34,504 bases of DNA from Actinomycetes bacterium. Its GTDB lineage: Bacteria > Actinomycetota > Acidimicrobiia > Acidimicrobiales > Palsa-688. The notes under the pieces are model-generated. The model was not told the origin of the DNA. It saw only the letters and a program-made list of their open reading frames with translations, and made no database searches. The DNA is taken from NCBI GenBank assembly GCA_021816565.1, contig JAKAXN010000002.1:1-34504 (forward strand), written 5' to 3'. This document shows, one piece after another, positions 1 to 8,633 of this stretch. Each line of letters begins with the position of its first letter. The first letter of the stretch is position 1. Position numbers and translations under genes: made by a program.

Positions 1-919
1 GCACCACCGCCACCGCGGCGTGGGGCCAGGCGGCCAGGACCTGGTCGTGGGGGACGTCGTGGACCACCGTCACGTCCGCCGGCCAGTCGGCCGGGGTGTC
101 GTGGCGGGGCGGCCCGAGCACCACCAACGGGGCCCCGAGACCCCCCCGACGGTGGGCCTCGAGGAGCACGTCGATCCCCTTGTTGGGCGACAGGGATCCT
201 ACGAACATCACGAACCCGTCACCGGGCGGAAGGAACTCCGGTCGGGTCAGCTTCTCCCGGGCCCGCAGGACCGGCGGGGGGATCACCACCGACCGCCGGG
301 CCGCAGCCGCCGGGCCGGCGGCCGATGACGCCACCGCCCGGCTGTTGGCCACGAACACGTCGGCCCGCCGGTAGAGCGGGGCGGTGGCCCGCATCCCGAG
401 AGCGACGGGCACCCCCCGGACCGCCCCGAAATGGGCGGCGGCGCAGCTCACGCACTTGGCCGGAGCCGGCCCGGCGCAGGGCCGCCCGGTGGAGTCCACG
501 AAGGTCTTCTTCGGGCAGGACTGGGAGTAGTCGTGCAGGCCCACCACGCACAGCGGGCGGTCCCGGCGGGGCAGGGCGGCCAGCACCGAGTACGCGATCC
601 AGCCGTGCACGTGCACCACATCGGGACGGAAGCGCCTGATGGCGCCCCGCACCTGGGCCACGATGAAGGGGTCCGGGGCGGGGGGGTGGAAGCGGACCGC
701 GGCGTCGGCGTAGCCCAGGCTCACCCGGGACGCCACCCCCGACACCCGCCGGACCACCACCCCGTCCTCCACTGTGGTCCCGGCCGGCAGGACGCCGGCC
801 TGGGTCAGCACCTCGACCTGGTGACCGCGGCCGGCCAGCTCGGTGCTGATGGCCGCCACCGCCAACTCCAGGCCCCCGGGGACCGGAGGGTAGAGGTCAC
901 TGACCTGCAGGACGCGCAC
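1..919 (-). CDS. GT4 family glycosyltransferase, C-terminus cut by window edge
   Basis: Read from a GTG at 919 (M/V-R-V-L-Q-V-S-D-L-Y-P-P) to the window edge, 306 codons, no stop reached. The N-terminal half is a GT-B nucleotide-sugar glycosyltransferase: the PPVPGG loop at residues 11-16, then DVVHVHGW near 102, then a cysteine-rich insert beginning HDYSQSCPKK and ending CVSC, typical of a GT4 subgroup. The C-terminal donor domain begins at 'FVMFVGSLSPNKGID' near 240; the EX7E segment would lie beyond the window. Expected role is transfer of a sugar from an activated donor to a lipid-linked glycan on the cytoplasmic face. The GTG sits 3 bases after the stop of the flippase gene, so it is the last visible member of the 7028-to-1 operon. 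Family is certain; sugar and linkage cannot be told. Confidence 0.9.
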   Translation of the reverse strand, partial: MRVLQVSDLYPPVPGGLELAVAAISTELAGRGHQVEVLTQAGVLPAGTTVEDGVVVRRVSGVASRVSLGYADAAVRFHPPAPDPFIVAQVRGAIRRFRPDVVHVHGWIAYSVLAALPRRDRPLCVVGLHDYSQSCPKKTFVDSTGRPCAGPAPAKCVSCAAAHFGAVRGVPVALGMRATAPLYRRADVFVANSRAVASSAAGPAAAARRSVVIPPPVLRAREKLTRPEFLPPGDGFVMFVGSLSPNKGIDVLLEAHRRGGLGAPLVVLGPPRHDTPADWPADVTVVHDVPHDQVLAAWPHAAVAVV

Positions 920-922
920 GGT

Positions 923-2245
923 TCAGACCGGGACGGGAGCCATCTCGCGACGCCACACCCACAGCAGCGTCCAGACCGTGCCGGCCGTCTGGGCGATGAG
1001 CCAGGCCAGGCCGGCCCCCACGATGCCGAGCGGCGGGAGCAGGAACCAGGCCCCGACGATGGCGATGACCGCCATCCCCACGTTGAGCACCGATGACTCG
1101 GCCAGCCGGCGCTCCACCCGCAGGACGCTGACGTACAGGTTGGTCACGGCGTCGGGGACGGCCGAGGCGACCAGCACCATGAGCAGGCCGGTCCCGTTGC
1201 GGGCGTAGCTGGGCCCGTAGATCCCCAGGACGAAACGTCCGAGCAGCAGGTAGCCGGCCATCGGGGCGACCAGCAGGAGGCCCGTGATGCGGGCGCTGCG
1301 AAGGGCGGTGCGGCGGATGGCGGCCGGGTCGTGGGAGCCCTCGGCGAACAGCGACGAGGCCACGGAGGGGCTGACCATGAAGAACAGTGAGCAGAGCATC
1401 CACGTCACGTAGAAGTAGGCGTTGGCCCGGCTCGAGACCCGGGCCACCACCTCGACGGGCATGACGTACATCGGCAGCAGGCAGCCCAGGTTGGTGACGT
1501 GGTGGCCGGCCAGGTCGCGCACCAGGGTCCGCATGCGCCGGGCGCCGCCCTCCACCACGAAGCGGTAGCCCCGGCCCAGGTACGGGAATCCCACCACCAC
1601 CGCGGCGGCGATGGTCACGAGCGCCGCAACCACCCAGCCGCCCCAGATGCCGGTGCTGGAGTGCCGGCCGGACACGGCCAGGGCCACGAACAGCAGCGGG
1701 ATCTTGGCCACCCCGAACGCCACGTTGCGCACGAACATCACGCCGGAGGACCGCTCCGCGACGAACGTGTAGTCCACGATGATGCCGGCCACCACCCCCA
1801 CCACCCCGGCCACGAAGCCGGCGAAGCTGAGACCGTCGCGGGTGACCGAGGCGAACTCCGGGGAGACCACCGGCAGCACCACACCGACCAGCGCCCCGAT
1901 GACCACCGACGCCACCGTGCCGAGGATCAGCCCGCCGTTGACCAGCGCCGACCACTCGGGCCCCGACCCGGACCGGGGCAGGGCCTGAGTGAGACCTGAG
2001 TGCACGGCCGGGTTGGCGATCATGGCGGCCATGGAGAAGGCGGCGATGAAGGCCGCCGCCAGGCCGATGGTGGAGGTGGGGAACAGCCGTGCCGCGACCA
2101 CCCAGTAGGCGAAGCCCAGCAGGCTGTTGGCGACGGTGGTCGCCATCAGGAAGATGCTGTTGCGCACCAGCGGATCCCGCGTGACCACGGCGCGGGAGGC
2201 CCGCAGGGTGCTCAGGCGCAGCTTGGGTTGTTCCACTGCAGCCAT
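923..2245 (-). CDS. Polysaccharide flippase, Wzx/MATE-like
   Basis: A 440-residue polytopic membrane protein with about 12-14 hydrophobic segments and the start signature of polysaccharide transporters (RNSIFLMATTVANSLLGFAYW, residues near 28-48, then ARLFPTSTIGLAAA). Such proteins flip undecaprenyl-linked oligosaccharides across the cytoplasmic membrane. The open frame continues upstream to 2884, but that part is antisense-like low-complexity sequence lying over the preceding gene; the ATG at 2245 (MAAVEQPK) gives the usual family N-terminus and overlaps the upstream gene by 34 bases. A GTG three codons further in is an alternative. It is followed 3 bases later by a glycosyltransferase and preceded by other glycan genes, which supports a Wzx-type role. 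The exact lipid-linked substrate is unknown. Confidence 0.88.
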   Translation of the reverse strand: MAAVEQPKLRLSTLRASRAVVTRDPLVRNSIFLMATTVANSLLGFAYWVVAARLFPTSTIGLAAAFIAAFSMAAMIANPAVHSGLTQALPRSGSGPEWSALVNGGLILGTVASVVIGALVGVVLPVVSPEFASVTRDGLSFAGFVAGVVGVVAGIIVDYTFVAERSSGVMFVRNVAFGVAKIPLLFVALAVSGRHSSTGIWGGWVVAALVTIAAAVVVGFPYLGRGYRFVVEGGARRMRTLVRDLAGHHVTNLGCLLPMYVMPVEVVARVSSRANAYFYVTWMLCSLFFMVSPSVASSLFAEGSHDPAAIRRTALRSARITGLLLVAPMAGYLLLGRFVLGIYGPSYARNGTGLLMVLVASAVPDAVTNLYVSVLRVERRLAESSVLNVGMAVIAIVGAWFLLPPLGIVGAGLAWLIAQTAGTVWTLLWVWRREMAPVPV

Positions 2246-3048
2246 ACGTCGAGCATCTCGGTGGTAGCGGCGGAGCGGGCGGTGAACACCAGACGGGATG
2301 GGCAGCCGGTCTCGGGCATGGTGACCGGGAACGAGGCCGTCCAGCTGGCCGACCGGCGCACCTCGACGGTGGCCAGCGTCTGCGCCGGCCCGCCGATCTG
2401 CGACTGCACCACGAATCGGGCCCGGTGGCCGGTGTGGTTGACGATCTGGAGGGGGACGGTCAGCACCTGGCCGGGGGAGACCTCCAGCTCCTGGCTCCAC
2501 CGGGCGGCGGGCCCGGCGAAGCCGAACGCCGAGTACGGCGCCGGTGCGGAGCGGGGGGCCAGGCGGGCGGTGACCGCCCCGGCGTCGACGACTAGCAGCC
2601 CGCACGCCGTCGCCGTGAGTGCCGCGAAGGTGACGGTCCGCCGGCTGGCCCACCAGCGCACCCGGGGGGCGGACCGGCCCAGAGCCTGGCCGACGACGAC
2701 GAGCGCCGCGGCGCCGCCAGCGACGGTGATCACCATGTTGCCATGGGTCACGGTCACCCCGACCGCGTACACCGCCACCACCAGCAGAGCCACCACGCAG
2801 GCGCTGAGCATTCCGGCCAGGACCAGGGCGGGGACGGCGTCGAGGCCCGGAAACAACCGGACCACCACCCCGTAGCCGGCCCATACCACACCGGCGACCA
2901 GCAGCACCCCGGCGACCTGGTGGATCCCGGCCCAGCTGCTCAGCGCCAGGGCCGCCAGGACGGCTGCGACCGGGAGGGCGGCCAGGCGGGCGGAGCTGCT
3001 CGGGCGGCCGACCCGGGGTTCTGTATCGGGGGTGGGGGTGGCGATCAT
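2212..3048 (-). CDS. DUF1616-like membrane protein with extracytoplasmic beta domain
   Basis: A 278-residue protein starting at ATG 3048 inside an ATGA overlap with the preceding gene. About five hydrophobic helices occupy residues 20-152. A soluble C-terminal half follows (from about 165), with an Ig-like pattern: 'VSPGQVLTVPLQIVNHTGHR' near 195-214, then alternating strands and two cysteines near the end. The layout (membrane bundle, then a domain with an 'I-V-N-H-x-G' strand) resembles archaeal and bacterial DUF1616 proteins found in surface-glycan clusters; that match is from memory and only moderate. No catalytic motif is evident. Its position between a GT-C-like enzyme and a flippase suggests a part in glycan assembly or export, for example as an extracytoplasmic partner of the GT-C protein. 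Confidence 0.72.
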   Translation of the reverse strand: MIATPTPDTEPRVGRPSSSARLAALPVAAVLAALALSSWAGIHQVAGVLLVAGVVWAGYGVVVRLFPGLDAVPALVLAGMLSACVVALLVVAVYAVGVTVTHGNMVITVAGGAAALVVVGQALGRSAPRVRWWASRRTVTFAALTATACGLLVVDAGAVTARLAPRSAPAPYSAFGFAGPAARWSQELEVSPGQVLTVPLQIVNHTGHRARFVVQSQIGGPAQTLATVEVRRSASWTASFPVTMPETGCPSRLVFTARSAATTEMLDVWLQWNNPSCA

Positions 3049-5024
3049 GACCCGGCCAGCCCCTGCAGCAGCGCCGGGTTGAGCCGGTACACGGAGTAGT
3101 GGTTGGTGTTGAGCACCTCGGTGGCCCACGGCTCCAGGTGGTAGCGGGTCAGGGCCTGGAGGGGGACCGGCCTGGTGTGGTCGAACGCTCCCGGCTCGGA
3201 GGCGGTGAAGTACGCCCCGATGGCCGGGAGGTACCTGGCCATGCGGTCGTCGATGATGAGGTAGTCGTAGCCGGAGAAGCCGATCTCGGTGAGCAGACCC
3301 ACCGGCGGCTGGCCGGCCTTGAAGTAGAGGTCCCAGAACGGGAACCCCTTGGAGGGTTGAGCCAGGTTGGCCCCGGCGAAGCCGCCGAGAGGCAGACCGG
3401 TGTAGCGATCGGTGATGACGGTGGGATCCGGGGGCTGCGTCTGCTGGAACCACCTGGTGACGTACATGAGCTCGTCGGTCAGGGACCGGGTGTCGGAGCC
3501 GTAGACGTAGGGACCGGGGAACCGGTACTCGACGTCGACGGAGGAGTCGGTGTTGCCGATCAGGAGCACGATGAGCGCCGCGGCGGTGATCACCGGCCAG
3601 CGTCGGCCCCGCCACCCGCCGGCCGCCCGATCGTCGCCGACCGGCCGGTCGCCCGGGTCGGCCACCCGGCGGGACAGGTAGTGCTCCATGACCGCCCCGG
3701 CCAGGAGGGCCAGACCGATGTAGGTGAAGGTCCAGCTGCGCCGGCCCCCCTCGTTCCCGAAGGATGTGAGGAGGAACGGCAGCGAGGCGAAGTACCCGAC
3801 GGCCCCGAAGACGGTGAGCACCACGAAGGTGGGCCCGAGCGAGATCAGCCGCCGGCGGTGCCGGCGGACGGCCACCACGACCAGCGCCAGCATGAGCAGC
3901 GGGGACATGAAGGCGAAGGCCTTCTCGTAGAGCGGGCTGGGCGATGCCTTGAACAGGGTCCGGGACTTGCCGGACCGGTTGAGAATGTGGAACACCTCGT
4001 TGACCCCGCCGGTGATGTAGGGCGAGTAGTAGCCGAACACGTCGTGGGCCGGGATCAGCCACAGCGCCGCCCCGCCGACGACCACCCCGGCCAGTGTCCA
4101 CGCCGCCTTGCGGGCGGCCCGGCTGGTCACCGGGCCCATGCCCTTGCGGCTGGCGTAGGTGTGGGCGCCGGCGATCAGTACCAGCAGGACGGCCAGGATG
4201 TAGCTGCTCAGGTGGTGGGTTATGACGCAAGCCAGGCCGGTGAGCGACCCGACCGCGGTCCACGCCCAGCGGCTACGGCGCTGCTCGCCGCGGGCCGTGG
4301 CGTTGACCACGGCCACCAGGGTCCAGATGACCATGGGCACGGCGAAGGACTCGTAGGAGTACTCCGAGTCGAAGAACATGAAGTTGGGGGTCACCGCGAA
4401 GGTGAGCGCAGCGATGGCCGCGGCCCGGTACGAGCCGGTCAGACGGGCGGCCAGGGCCATGATCCCCACCGCTGCGGCCACGTGGAAGAAGGCCAGCATG
4501 ATCTCCGCCACGGTCCACACCGACAGGCCGGTGACGTCGTGGAGGGCGGCGACCAGGGCCTGCTGGCCGGGGAACTGGCTGATGATCGGGATGAGGGTGT
4601 TGGCCGGGTACAGGTGGCCGGACTGGGCGACCTGCACGGTCTGGTGGTAGTGGGCCATCTCGTCGCTGTAGAGCGGCGAGGTGGGGTCGCGGAGGAACTT
4701 GGGGAAGTAGTCCCACGCCCCGAGCATGGCTACCAGCACCCAGCGCTGCGTCGACGTGGCGCGCCGCCCGAGGGCCCGGTACCCGGCCGGGCCGGCGAAG
4801 GCCAGGATGCCCAGCCAGAACAGGTCGAACTCCACCTGGCTCGTCTGGTGGGTGGCGGCGTAATAGAAGGAGTAGACGACCAGGGGCACGCCGAAGAGCA
4901 GGCCGATCACCGGCGCAGCCCAGAAACGGACCGCGCTGGTGGACTCGACGTCGTCGAGCGGTTCGCCCGCCCGATCGGGATCAGATTCGGGGAGCGATGA
5001 GAGTGGGTCGAGTATCGAAGTCAT
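3045..5024 (-). CDS. Polytopic GT-C-like membrane glycosyltransferase (PMT/ArnT-like fold)
   Basis: 659 residues with about 11 hydrophobic segments between residues 33 and 480 and a soluble C-terminal region of about 170 residues. The first large outer loop carries the acidic pair in 'YSDEMAHYHQ' (about residues 118-127), the place where GT-C enzymes keep their catalytic or metal-binding acidic residues, followed by 'QFPGQQALVAALH'. Other conserved-looking patches are 'FFDSEYSYESFAVP' and 'THHLSSY'. Enzymes of this fold use polyprenyl-phosphate sugars on the outer face of the membrane. The ATG at 5024 lies inside the end of the upstream glycosyltransferase (44-base overlap), and its stop overlaps the next start by 4 bases, so it is translationally coupled. 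The function beyond the GT-C-like fold, including whether it acts as an oligosaccharide polymerase, is inferred. Confidence 0.78.
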   Translation of the reverse strand: MTSILDPLSSLPESDPDRAGEPLDDVESTSAVRFWAAPVIGLLFGVPLVVYSFYYAATHQTSQVEFDLFWLGILAFAGPAGYRALGRRATSTQRWVLVAMLGAWDYFPKFLRDPTSPLYSDEMAHYHQTVQVAQSGHLYPANTLIPIISQFPGQQALVAALHDVTGLSVWTVAEIMLAFFHVAAAVGIMALAARLTGSYRAAAIAALTFAVTPNFMFFDSEYSYESFAVPMVIWTLVAVVNATARGEQRRSRWAWTAVGSLTGLACVITHHLSSYILAVLLVLIAGAHTYASRKGMGPVTSRAARKAAWTLAGVVVGGAALWLIPAHDVFGYYSPYITGGVNEVFHILNRSGKSRTLFKASPSPLYEKAFAFMSPLLMLALVVVAVRRHRRRLISLGPTFVVLTVFGAVGYFASLPFLLTSFGNEGGRRSWTFTYIGLALLAGAVMEHYLSRRVADPGDRPVGDDRAAGGWRGRRWPVITAAALIVLLIGNTDSSVDVEYRFPGPYVYGSDTRSLTDELMYVTRWFQQTQPPDPTVITDRYTGLPLGGFAGANLAQPSKGFPFWDLYFKAGQPPVGLLTEIGFSGYDYLIIDDRMARYLPAIGAYFTASEPGAFDHTRPVPLQALTRYHLEPWATEVLNTNHYSVYRLNPALLQGLAGS

Positions 5025-6135
5025 TGATCGGGGTGCTGGCCGTCTCCGCCAGGGTGCGGTAGACGGCTTCTAGGGACTGGCCGGCGGAGGCCCAGGACAG
5101 GCTCTCGACCCAGGACCGCGGCTCGACCTTCGTCATTGGTTTCGCTGCCCGGGCCACGGATCCTGCCAGCGATCGCGCGTCAGTGCCGCTTGTCACCAGT
5201 TGCACCCCCCCGGGCACCAGGCCCGAGACCTCCCGGTGGGCCGGTATGGCCGACGCCACTACGGGGATACCCCAGGCGGCCGCCTCGAGGAGGGTGAGGC
5301 CGAAGGCCTCCTTCTCCGACATGGAGACGAACGCCCAGGCCCGGGCCATCCACCGGCCCAGGTCGTCGTCGCTGACCCGGCCGGGGAAATGCACCCGGTC
5401 GCCCAGGCCGGTGCGGCGGGCCAGATCGCGCAACTCCGGGGCGGCAGGGCCGTCGCCGACGACGGCCAACTCCCATCCCGGGAGGTGGGCCAGGGCCCGG
5501 ATGGCCAGGTCCTGGCGCTTGTAGTGCTCCAGCCGACCGAATGTGAGCAGCAGGGGGGCCGATCGGCCGTCGTAGGCCCCGGGGGGCCGGCTGCGCAGGC
5601 GCAGCCCGTTGCGGACCACGGTCGTCCTGGCCGCTGCGGCCGGGAACATGGAGGCCACCAGGTCGGCCTCGGCCTCCGACACACAAACCACCCGGTCGGC
5701 CCGGCCGAACAGCCGCCGACCCAGCGGCCCGTAGAAGAGGTGCATCAGCCGGGCCCCGGTGGTGTGTCCACCGCCGTGCAGGTGGGGGGTGAACACCACC
5801 GGCACTGCCGCCGGCAATCCGAGCACGGCCATGGCCGCGGCGTCGTGGTAGTGGTGGGCGTGGACCACGTCGAACCGGCCGGCGGCCCGGCGCAGCCCCG
5901 GGTACAGGCCCGGCGCGACCGGGTAGCGCTCGGATCCGGTCACGCCCCGGTAGCGGGTCACCGTCACTGCGCCCTCGCCCGAGGTTCCGGTGGCGGTCCG
6001 GTCGTTGGTGTGGGTCAGGACCTCGACCCGGTGGCCGCGTTCGGCCAGGACCGTCGCCTGGTTGGCCACGACCTCCTCCACCCCGCCCCTCCCCGGCGGG
6101 TACCGGGGGGTGACGATCCCGACGCGCAAGCCCAC
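4981..6135 (-). CDS. GT4 family glycosyltransferase
   Basis: A 384-residue GT-B glycosyltransferase. The N-terminal acceptor domain opens with 'VGIVTPRYPPGRGGVEEVV' (glycine-rich loop at about 14-19) and has 'DVVHAHHYHDAA' near 89-100. The C-terminal donor domain has 'LLTFGRLEHYKRQD' near 197-209 and a complete EX7E motif (E276 to E284 in EKEAFGLTLLEAA). It should transfer a sugar from a nucleotide donor to a lipid-linked intermediate in the cytoplasm. The start taken is GTG 6135; a TTG two codons later, behind GGTGGGC, is an equally good candidate. It begins 23 bases after the GT2 gene and overlaps the next gene by 44 bases. Confidence 0.93.
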   Translation of the reverse strand: MGLRVGIVTPRYPPGRGGVEEVVANQATVLAERGHRVEVLTHTNDRTATGTSGEGAVTVTRYRGVTGSERYPVAPGLYPGLRRAAGRFDVVHAHHYHDAAAMAVLGLPAAVPVVFTPHLHGGGHTTGARLMHLFYGPLGRRLFGRADRVVCVSEAEADLVASMFPAAAARTTVVRNGLRLRSRPPGAYDGRSAPLLLTFGRLEHYKRQDLAIRALAHLPGWELAVVGDGPAAPELRDLARRTGLGDRVHFPGRVSDDDLGRWMARAWAFVSMSEKEAFGLTLLEAAAWGIPVVASAIPAHREVSGLVPGGVQLVTSGTDARSLAGSVARAAKPMTKVEPRSWVESLSWASAGQSLEAVYRTLAETASTPINDFDTRPTLIAPRI

Positions 6136-6158
6136 CAGGCCGGACCGCCCTGTTCCGC

Positions 6159-7028
6159 TCAGAGGACCTCGTCCACGCCGGCCAGGGCGGGCAGCGCCTC
6201 GACGACGTCAACCGCCGCCCCGCCCACCTCCACCGGGCGCTCGTCGGCCAGCCAGATGTCCCGACTCCGGCCGCGCCGCCATTCCTGGATGATCGTGCGC
6301 AGCACCCGCAGACCGTCCCGCCCGACCCGCAGGTTGCTCTGCCCGTAGATCCGGTCGTGCTCGAAGCTGGGAACCTCGACGATGCGCAGGCCGGCCGACG
6401 CGGCCCGGACGTTCATCAGGGTCTCCACCTCGAACCCGTCGCAGTCGGGGGCGATGTGCTCGAGGCAGTGGGCCCAGAAGGCGTTGAACCCGTAGCACAG
6501 GTCGGTGTAGCCGGCGTCCCAGATCCGGTTGACCATCCCGGAGAGGAACCAGTTACCGGTTCGGCGCAGCCAGGTGATGTCGGAGCTGCCCCCGCCGTTG
6601 AGGAACCGGCTCCCCTTGGCGAACTCGGCTCCCTCGTACAGGGAGGCGACGTAGGCCGGGATCTCGCCCGGGTCGGTGGAGCCGTCGGCGTCGAGCATGA
6701 CGATGATCTGGCCGGTGGCCGCCTCGAAGCCGCACTTCAAGGCGTTGCCCTTGCCCCTACCGTCCTGGGTGACGATTCGGATGTCGGGGCGCACCTGGCG
6801 GGCCACCTCGACGGTGTCATCGGTGGAGTGGCCGTCCACCAGGATGACCTCGGTCACGCAGGCCGGCAGCCGGGTGAGCACGTGCGGCAGGTTGGCGGCT
6901 TCGTTCATGGCCGGGATCACCGCGGTGACCGGCACCTGGGCGTAGCCGGCGAGCGGGTCGACGGTCCCTGACACCGACTCGTCGCGGGCAGCGCGGGGAT
7001 AGGCATGGCCTGGTCGGCTGAGTTGCAC
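6159..7028 (-). CDS. GT2 family glycosyltransferase, DPM1/polyprenyl-phosphate type
   Basis: 289 residues; the catalytic GT2 core begins at residue 33 (VTAVIPAMNEAANL), with 'VDGHSTDDT' near 65-73, 'GKGNALKCGFEAATG' near 92-106 and the metal-binding 'DADGS' at 113-117. It lacks C-terminal membrane helices, so it resembles soluble dolichol/polyprenyl-phosphate sugar synthases or related enzymes with 'FEVETLMNVRA' and 'FEHDRIYGQSN' motifs. Such an enzyme would make the polyprenyl-phosphate sugar used by the GT-C-like proteins nearby; that link is inference. The GTG at 7028 has a good Shine-Dalgarno (GGAG, 6 bases upstream). It is the first gene of the minus-strand glycan operon. Confidence 0.92.
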   Translation of the reverse strand: MQLSRPGHAYPRAARDESVSGTVDPLAGYAQVPVTAVIPAMNEAANLPHVLTRLPACVTEVILVDGHSTDDTVEVARQVRPDIRIVTQDGRGKGNALKCGFEAATGQIIVMLDADGSTDPGEIPAYVASLYEGAEFAKGSRFLNGGGSSDITWLRRTGNWFLSGMVNRIWDAGYTDLCYGFNAFWAHCLEHIAPDCDGFEVETLMNVRAASAGLRIVEVPSFEHDRIYGQSNLRVGRDGLRVLRTIIQEWRRGRSRDIWLADERPVEVGGAAVDVVEALPALAGVDEVL

Positions 7029-7152
7029 GCAAGTCTCCGTCTGGGCTGTGTCGCTCCGGCCCCTTGGCCGACGGAGTGTGAACGTTCTGGCACGGCAGAA
7101 CTTGCGGTCAGATCCGGATTTCTTTTGGAGCCTGCGCCCTAGCTCGAGTTGC

Positions 7153-7168
7153 GGTGCTTATCAGCACC
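7153..7168 (-). terminator. Small hairpin at the end of the sigma-factor gene
   Basis: GGTGCT (7153-7158) and AGCACC (7163-7168) form a perfect 6-bp stem with a 4-base loop that spans the TGA stop of the sigma-factor gene. No T-run follows it on the minus strand, so it is at best a weak or factor-dependent terminator. Confidence 0.28.
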
Positions 7169-8480
7169 CGGGGGCTGTCGGAAGGCAGACCGTCCCGGCC
7201 CCCGCGGTCCCCGCCGCCCGGGCCACTGCCCCGGTCGCCGCCCGGGTGGCCGCAGCCACCGGCGCCAGTGGGGAGGCCACCTTGGCGGTGGCGGAGTGCG
7301 CGAGGGAAGTCACCGGGGCCGGGTCGATGCCGATCACCACCGATCCGGCCACCACCGACACCGGGTACTGGCTGGCCGGCGCGGCAGCCGAACCGCCGGA
7401 GTGCAGGGGGATGACCACGGCGGGGAGCTTCCAGGTGCGTGACCGCCCACCCGCCCCCTCCGTCATCGTGGCCGGAGCGACCGGCGTGGTGGTCGACGAA
7501 TCGCTGACCGGGACGGCAGCCGAACCGGCAGCCGGCGCGGTACCCGGGACTGGCGTCGACGGGGTGGACCGGGAGCGGCTGGCGGCGGGCGCAGGAGCCA
7601 CCGCCCCGTTCGAGCCGGAGGTGACCACCGGGGAACCGGGGGCGAACACGGTCACGGGAGGGGGAGCCGGCGCGCTGGGGCCGGCCGCGCCGATGCCGAC
7701 CGCAGCCGCCACCACGGTGGCGACAGCCACCCCCGCGGTCGTGAGAGCCGCGCTGTGGTAGCCGGCGGCGTCCGAGGAGGACGGGAGGAACCCGACCAGG
7801 CTCATCCGCGAATGGAGGCGGGCCGTCACCGCGTGCAGGAGCGACCGGAACCGGCCGGCCAGCGCGGCAGGCACGGCCAGGACGGCCAGGCAGGCCTGGC
7901 CGGCCGACAGGACGGTGAACTCCCGGCGGAATGCCTGGCGGGCCCGCCACAGCAGGGACTCCACGGTCGCCGTGCTCACCCCGGTCCGGGCGGCGATCTC
8001 CTCGTAGGCCAGTCCCTCGTCCTCCCGCATGAGCAGGGCGGTCTGGTGCCGGGCGTTGAGCCGGGCCAGGGCCTGACGGACCATCTGGCGGTCGTCCTCC
8101 CGCTCCAGGCGGGCCGTCTCCGGGTGCTCGACGCCCTGGAGCGAGTCCAGGTCGAGCTCGGCCGCCGGCTCGGACCGGGACCGTCGGCGCAGGGCGTCGG
8201 TGCACAGGTTGGCGGCCACCACCCGCAGCCACGGATAGAAGTTGCGGTCGCCACCGAAAGCGGGCATCGACCGCCACGCCCGAGCGAAGGCCTCCTGGGC
8301 CACGTCCTCGGCCTCGTGGCGGTCCCGCAGGCGGTACTGGCAGTAACGGTAGAGCCGGTCCCAGTGGCGCTCGTACAGCTCGTCGAACGCGGCCCACCCG
8401 CCTTCCTGGAAGCGGTCCACGGCGGCGCGATCCGTCGCCGCCACCATCTCGAGTTCGCTCAAGCCCGTGGACCCACTCAT
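7161..8480 (-). CDS. ECF-like sigma factor with membrane anchor and long P/S/T/A-rich tail
   Basis: 439 residues. Sigma region 2 spans about 30-100 (DELYERHWDRLYRYCQYR, DVAQEAFARAW, FYPWLRVVAANLCTDALRRR) and region 4 about 130-186 (LNARHQTALLMREDEGLAYEEIA, then 'GVSTATVESLLWRARQAF', the helix-turn-helix for the -35 element). Ordinary ECF factors end here; this one continues for 250 residues with hydrophobic segments at about 193-209 and 244-266 and then a low-complexity Pro/Ala/Ser/Thr-rich tail ending in '..CLPTAPGC'. A cytoplasmic sigma module tethered to the membrane with an outside tail is the simplest reading. No anti-sigma gene is adjacent, so the extension may do the sensing or anchoring itself. 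Start ATG 8480 has GAAGGGCG upstream. The sigma domains are certain, the topology is inferred. Confidence 0.93.
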   Translation of the reverse strand: MSGSTGLSELEMVAATDRAAVDRFQEGGWAAFDELYERHWDRLYRYCQYRLRDRHEAEDVAQEAFARAWRSMPAFGGDRNFYPWLRVVAANLCTDALRRRSRSEPAAELDLDSLQGVEHPETARLEREDDRQMVRQALARLNARHQTALLMREDEGLAYEEIAARTGVSTATVESLLWRARQAFRREFTVLSAGQACLAVLAVPAALAGRFRSLLHAVTARLHSRMSLVGFLPSSSDAAGYHSAALTTAGVAVATVVAAAVGIGAAGPSAPAPPPVTVFAPGSPVVTSGSNGAVAPAPAASRSRSTPSTPVPGTAPAAGSAAVPVSDSSTTTPVAPATMTEGAGGRSRTWKLPAVVIPLHSGGSAAAPASQYPVSVVAGSVVIGIDPAPVTSLAHSATAKVASPLAPVAAATRAATGAVARAAGTAGAGTVCLPTAPGC

Positions 8481-8553
8481 GCCTGGACGCCCTTCTTGCG
8501 CTCTTTGCCCATATCAGAGTTCGCCGAGTCGGGCGGGGATCCTCCCGTCCGGG

Positions 8554-8579
8554 TCATCGTTTTGAAAAAATTCTCATCG
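8554..8579. promoter_or_regulatory. AT-rich patch with two TCATCG direct repeats, divergent promoter region
   Basis: Between the divergent sigma-factor (start 8480) and SAM-enzyme (start 8634) genes is the only clear A/T tract of the neighbourhood (TTTTGAAAAAATTC), flanked by two copies of TCATCG at 8554-8559 and 8574-8579, spaced exactly 20 bases, about two helical turns. This spacing suits a dimeric activator or repressor, but the hexamer is short enough to be chance. Confidence 0.3.
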
Positions 8580-8633
8580 AAGTGACCTCGGGGTGGAGGA
8601 GTCCGAGCGGCGAACAGCGAACGGGGAATACCG

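Noticed and set aside
3099..5000. 633-codon plus-strand open frame
   Set aside because: It lies wholly opposite the GT-C-like membrane gene, is rich in Gly/Arg/His/Asp/Glu as expected for the antisense of GC-rich hydrophobic coding sequence, and matches no family.
7084..7101. GTTCTG-N6-CAGAAC inverted repeat between the sigma-factor end and the GT2 start
   Set aside because: Only six bases per arm with no conserved context; too weak to list as an operator or terminator.
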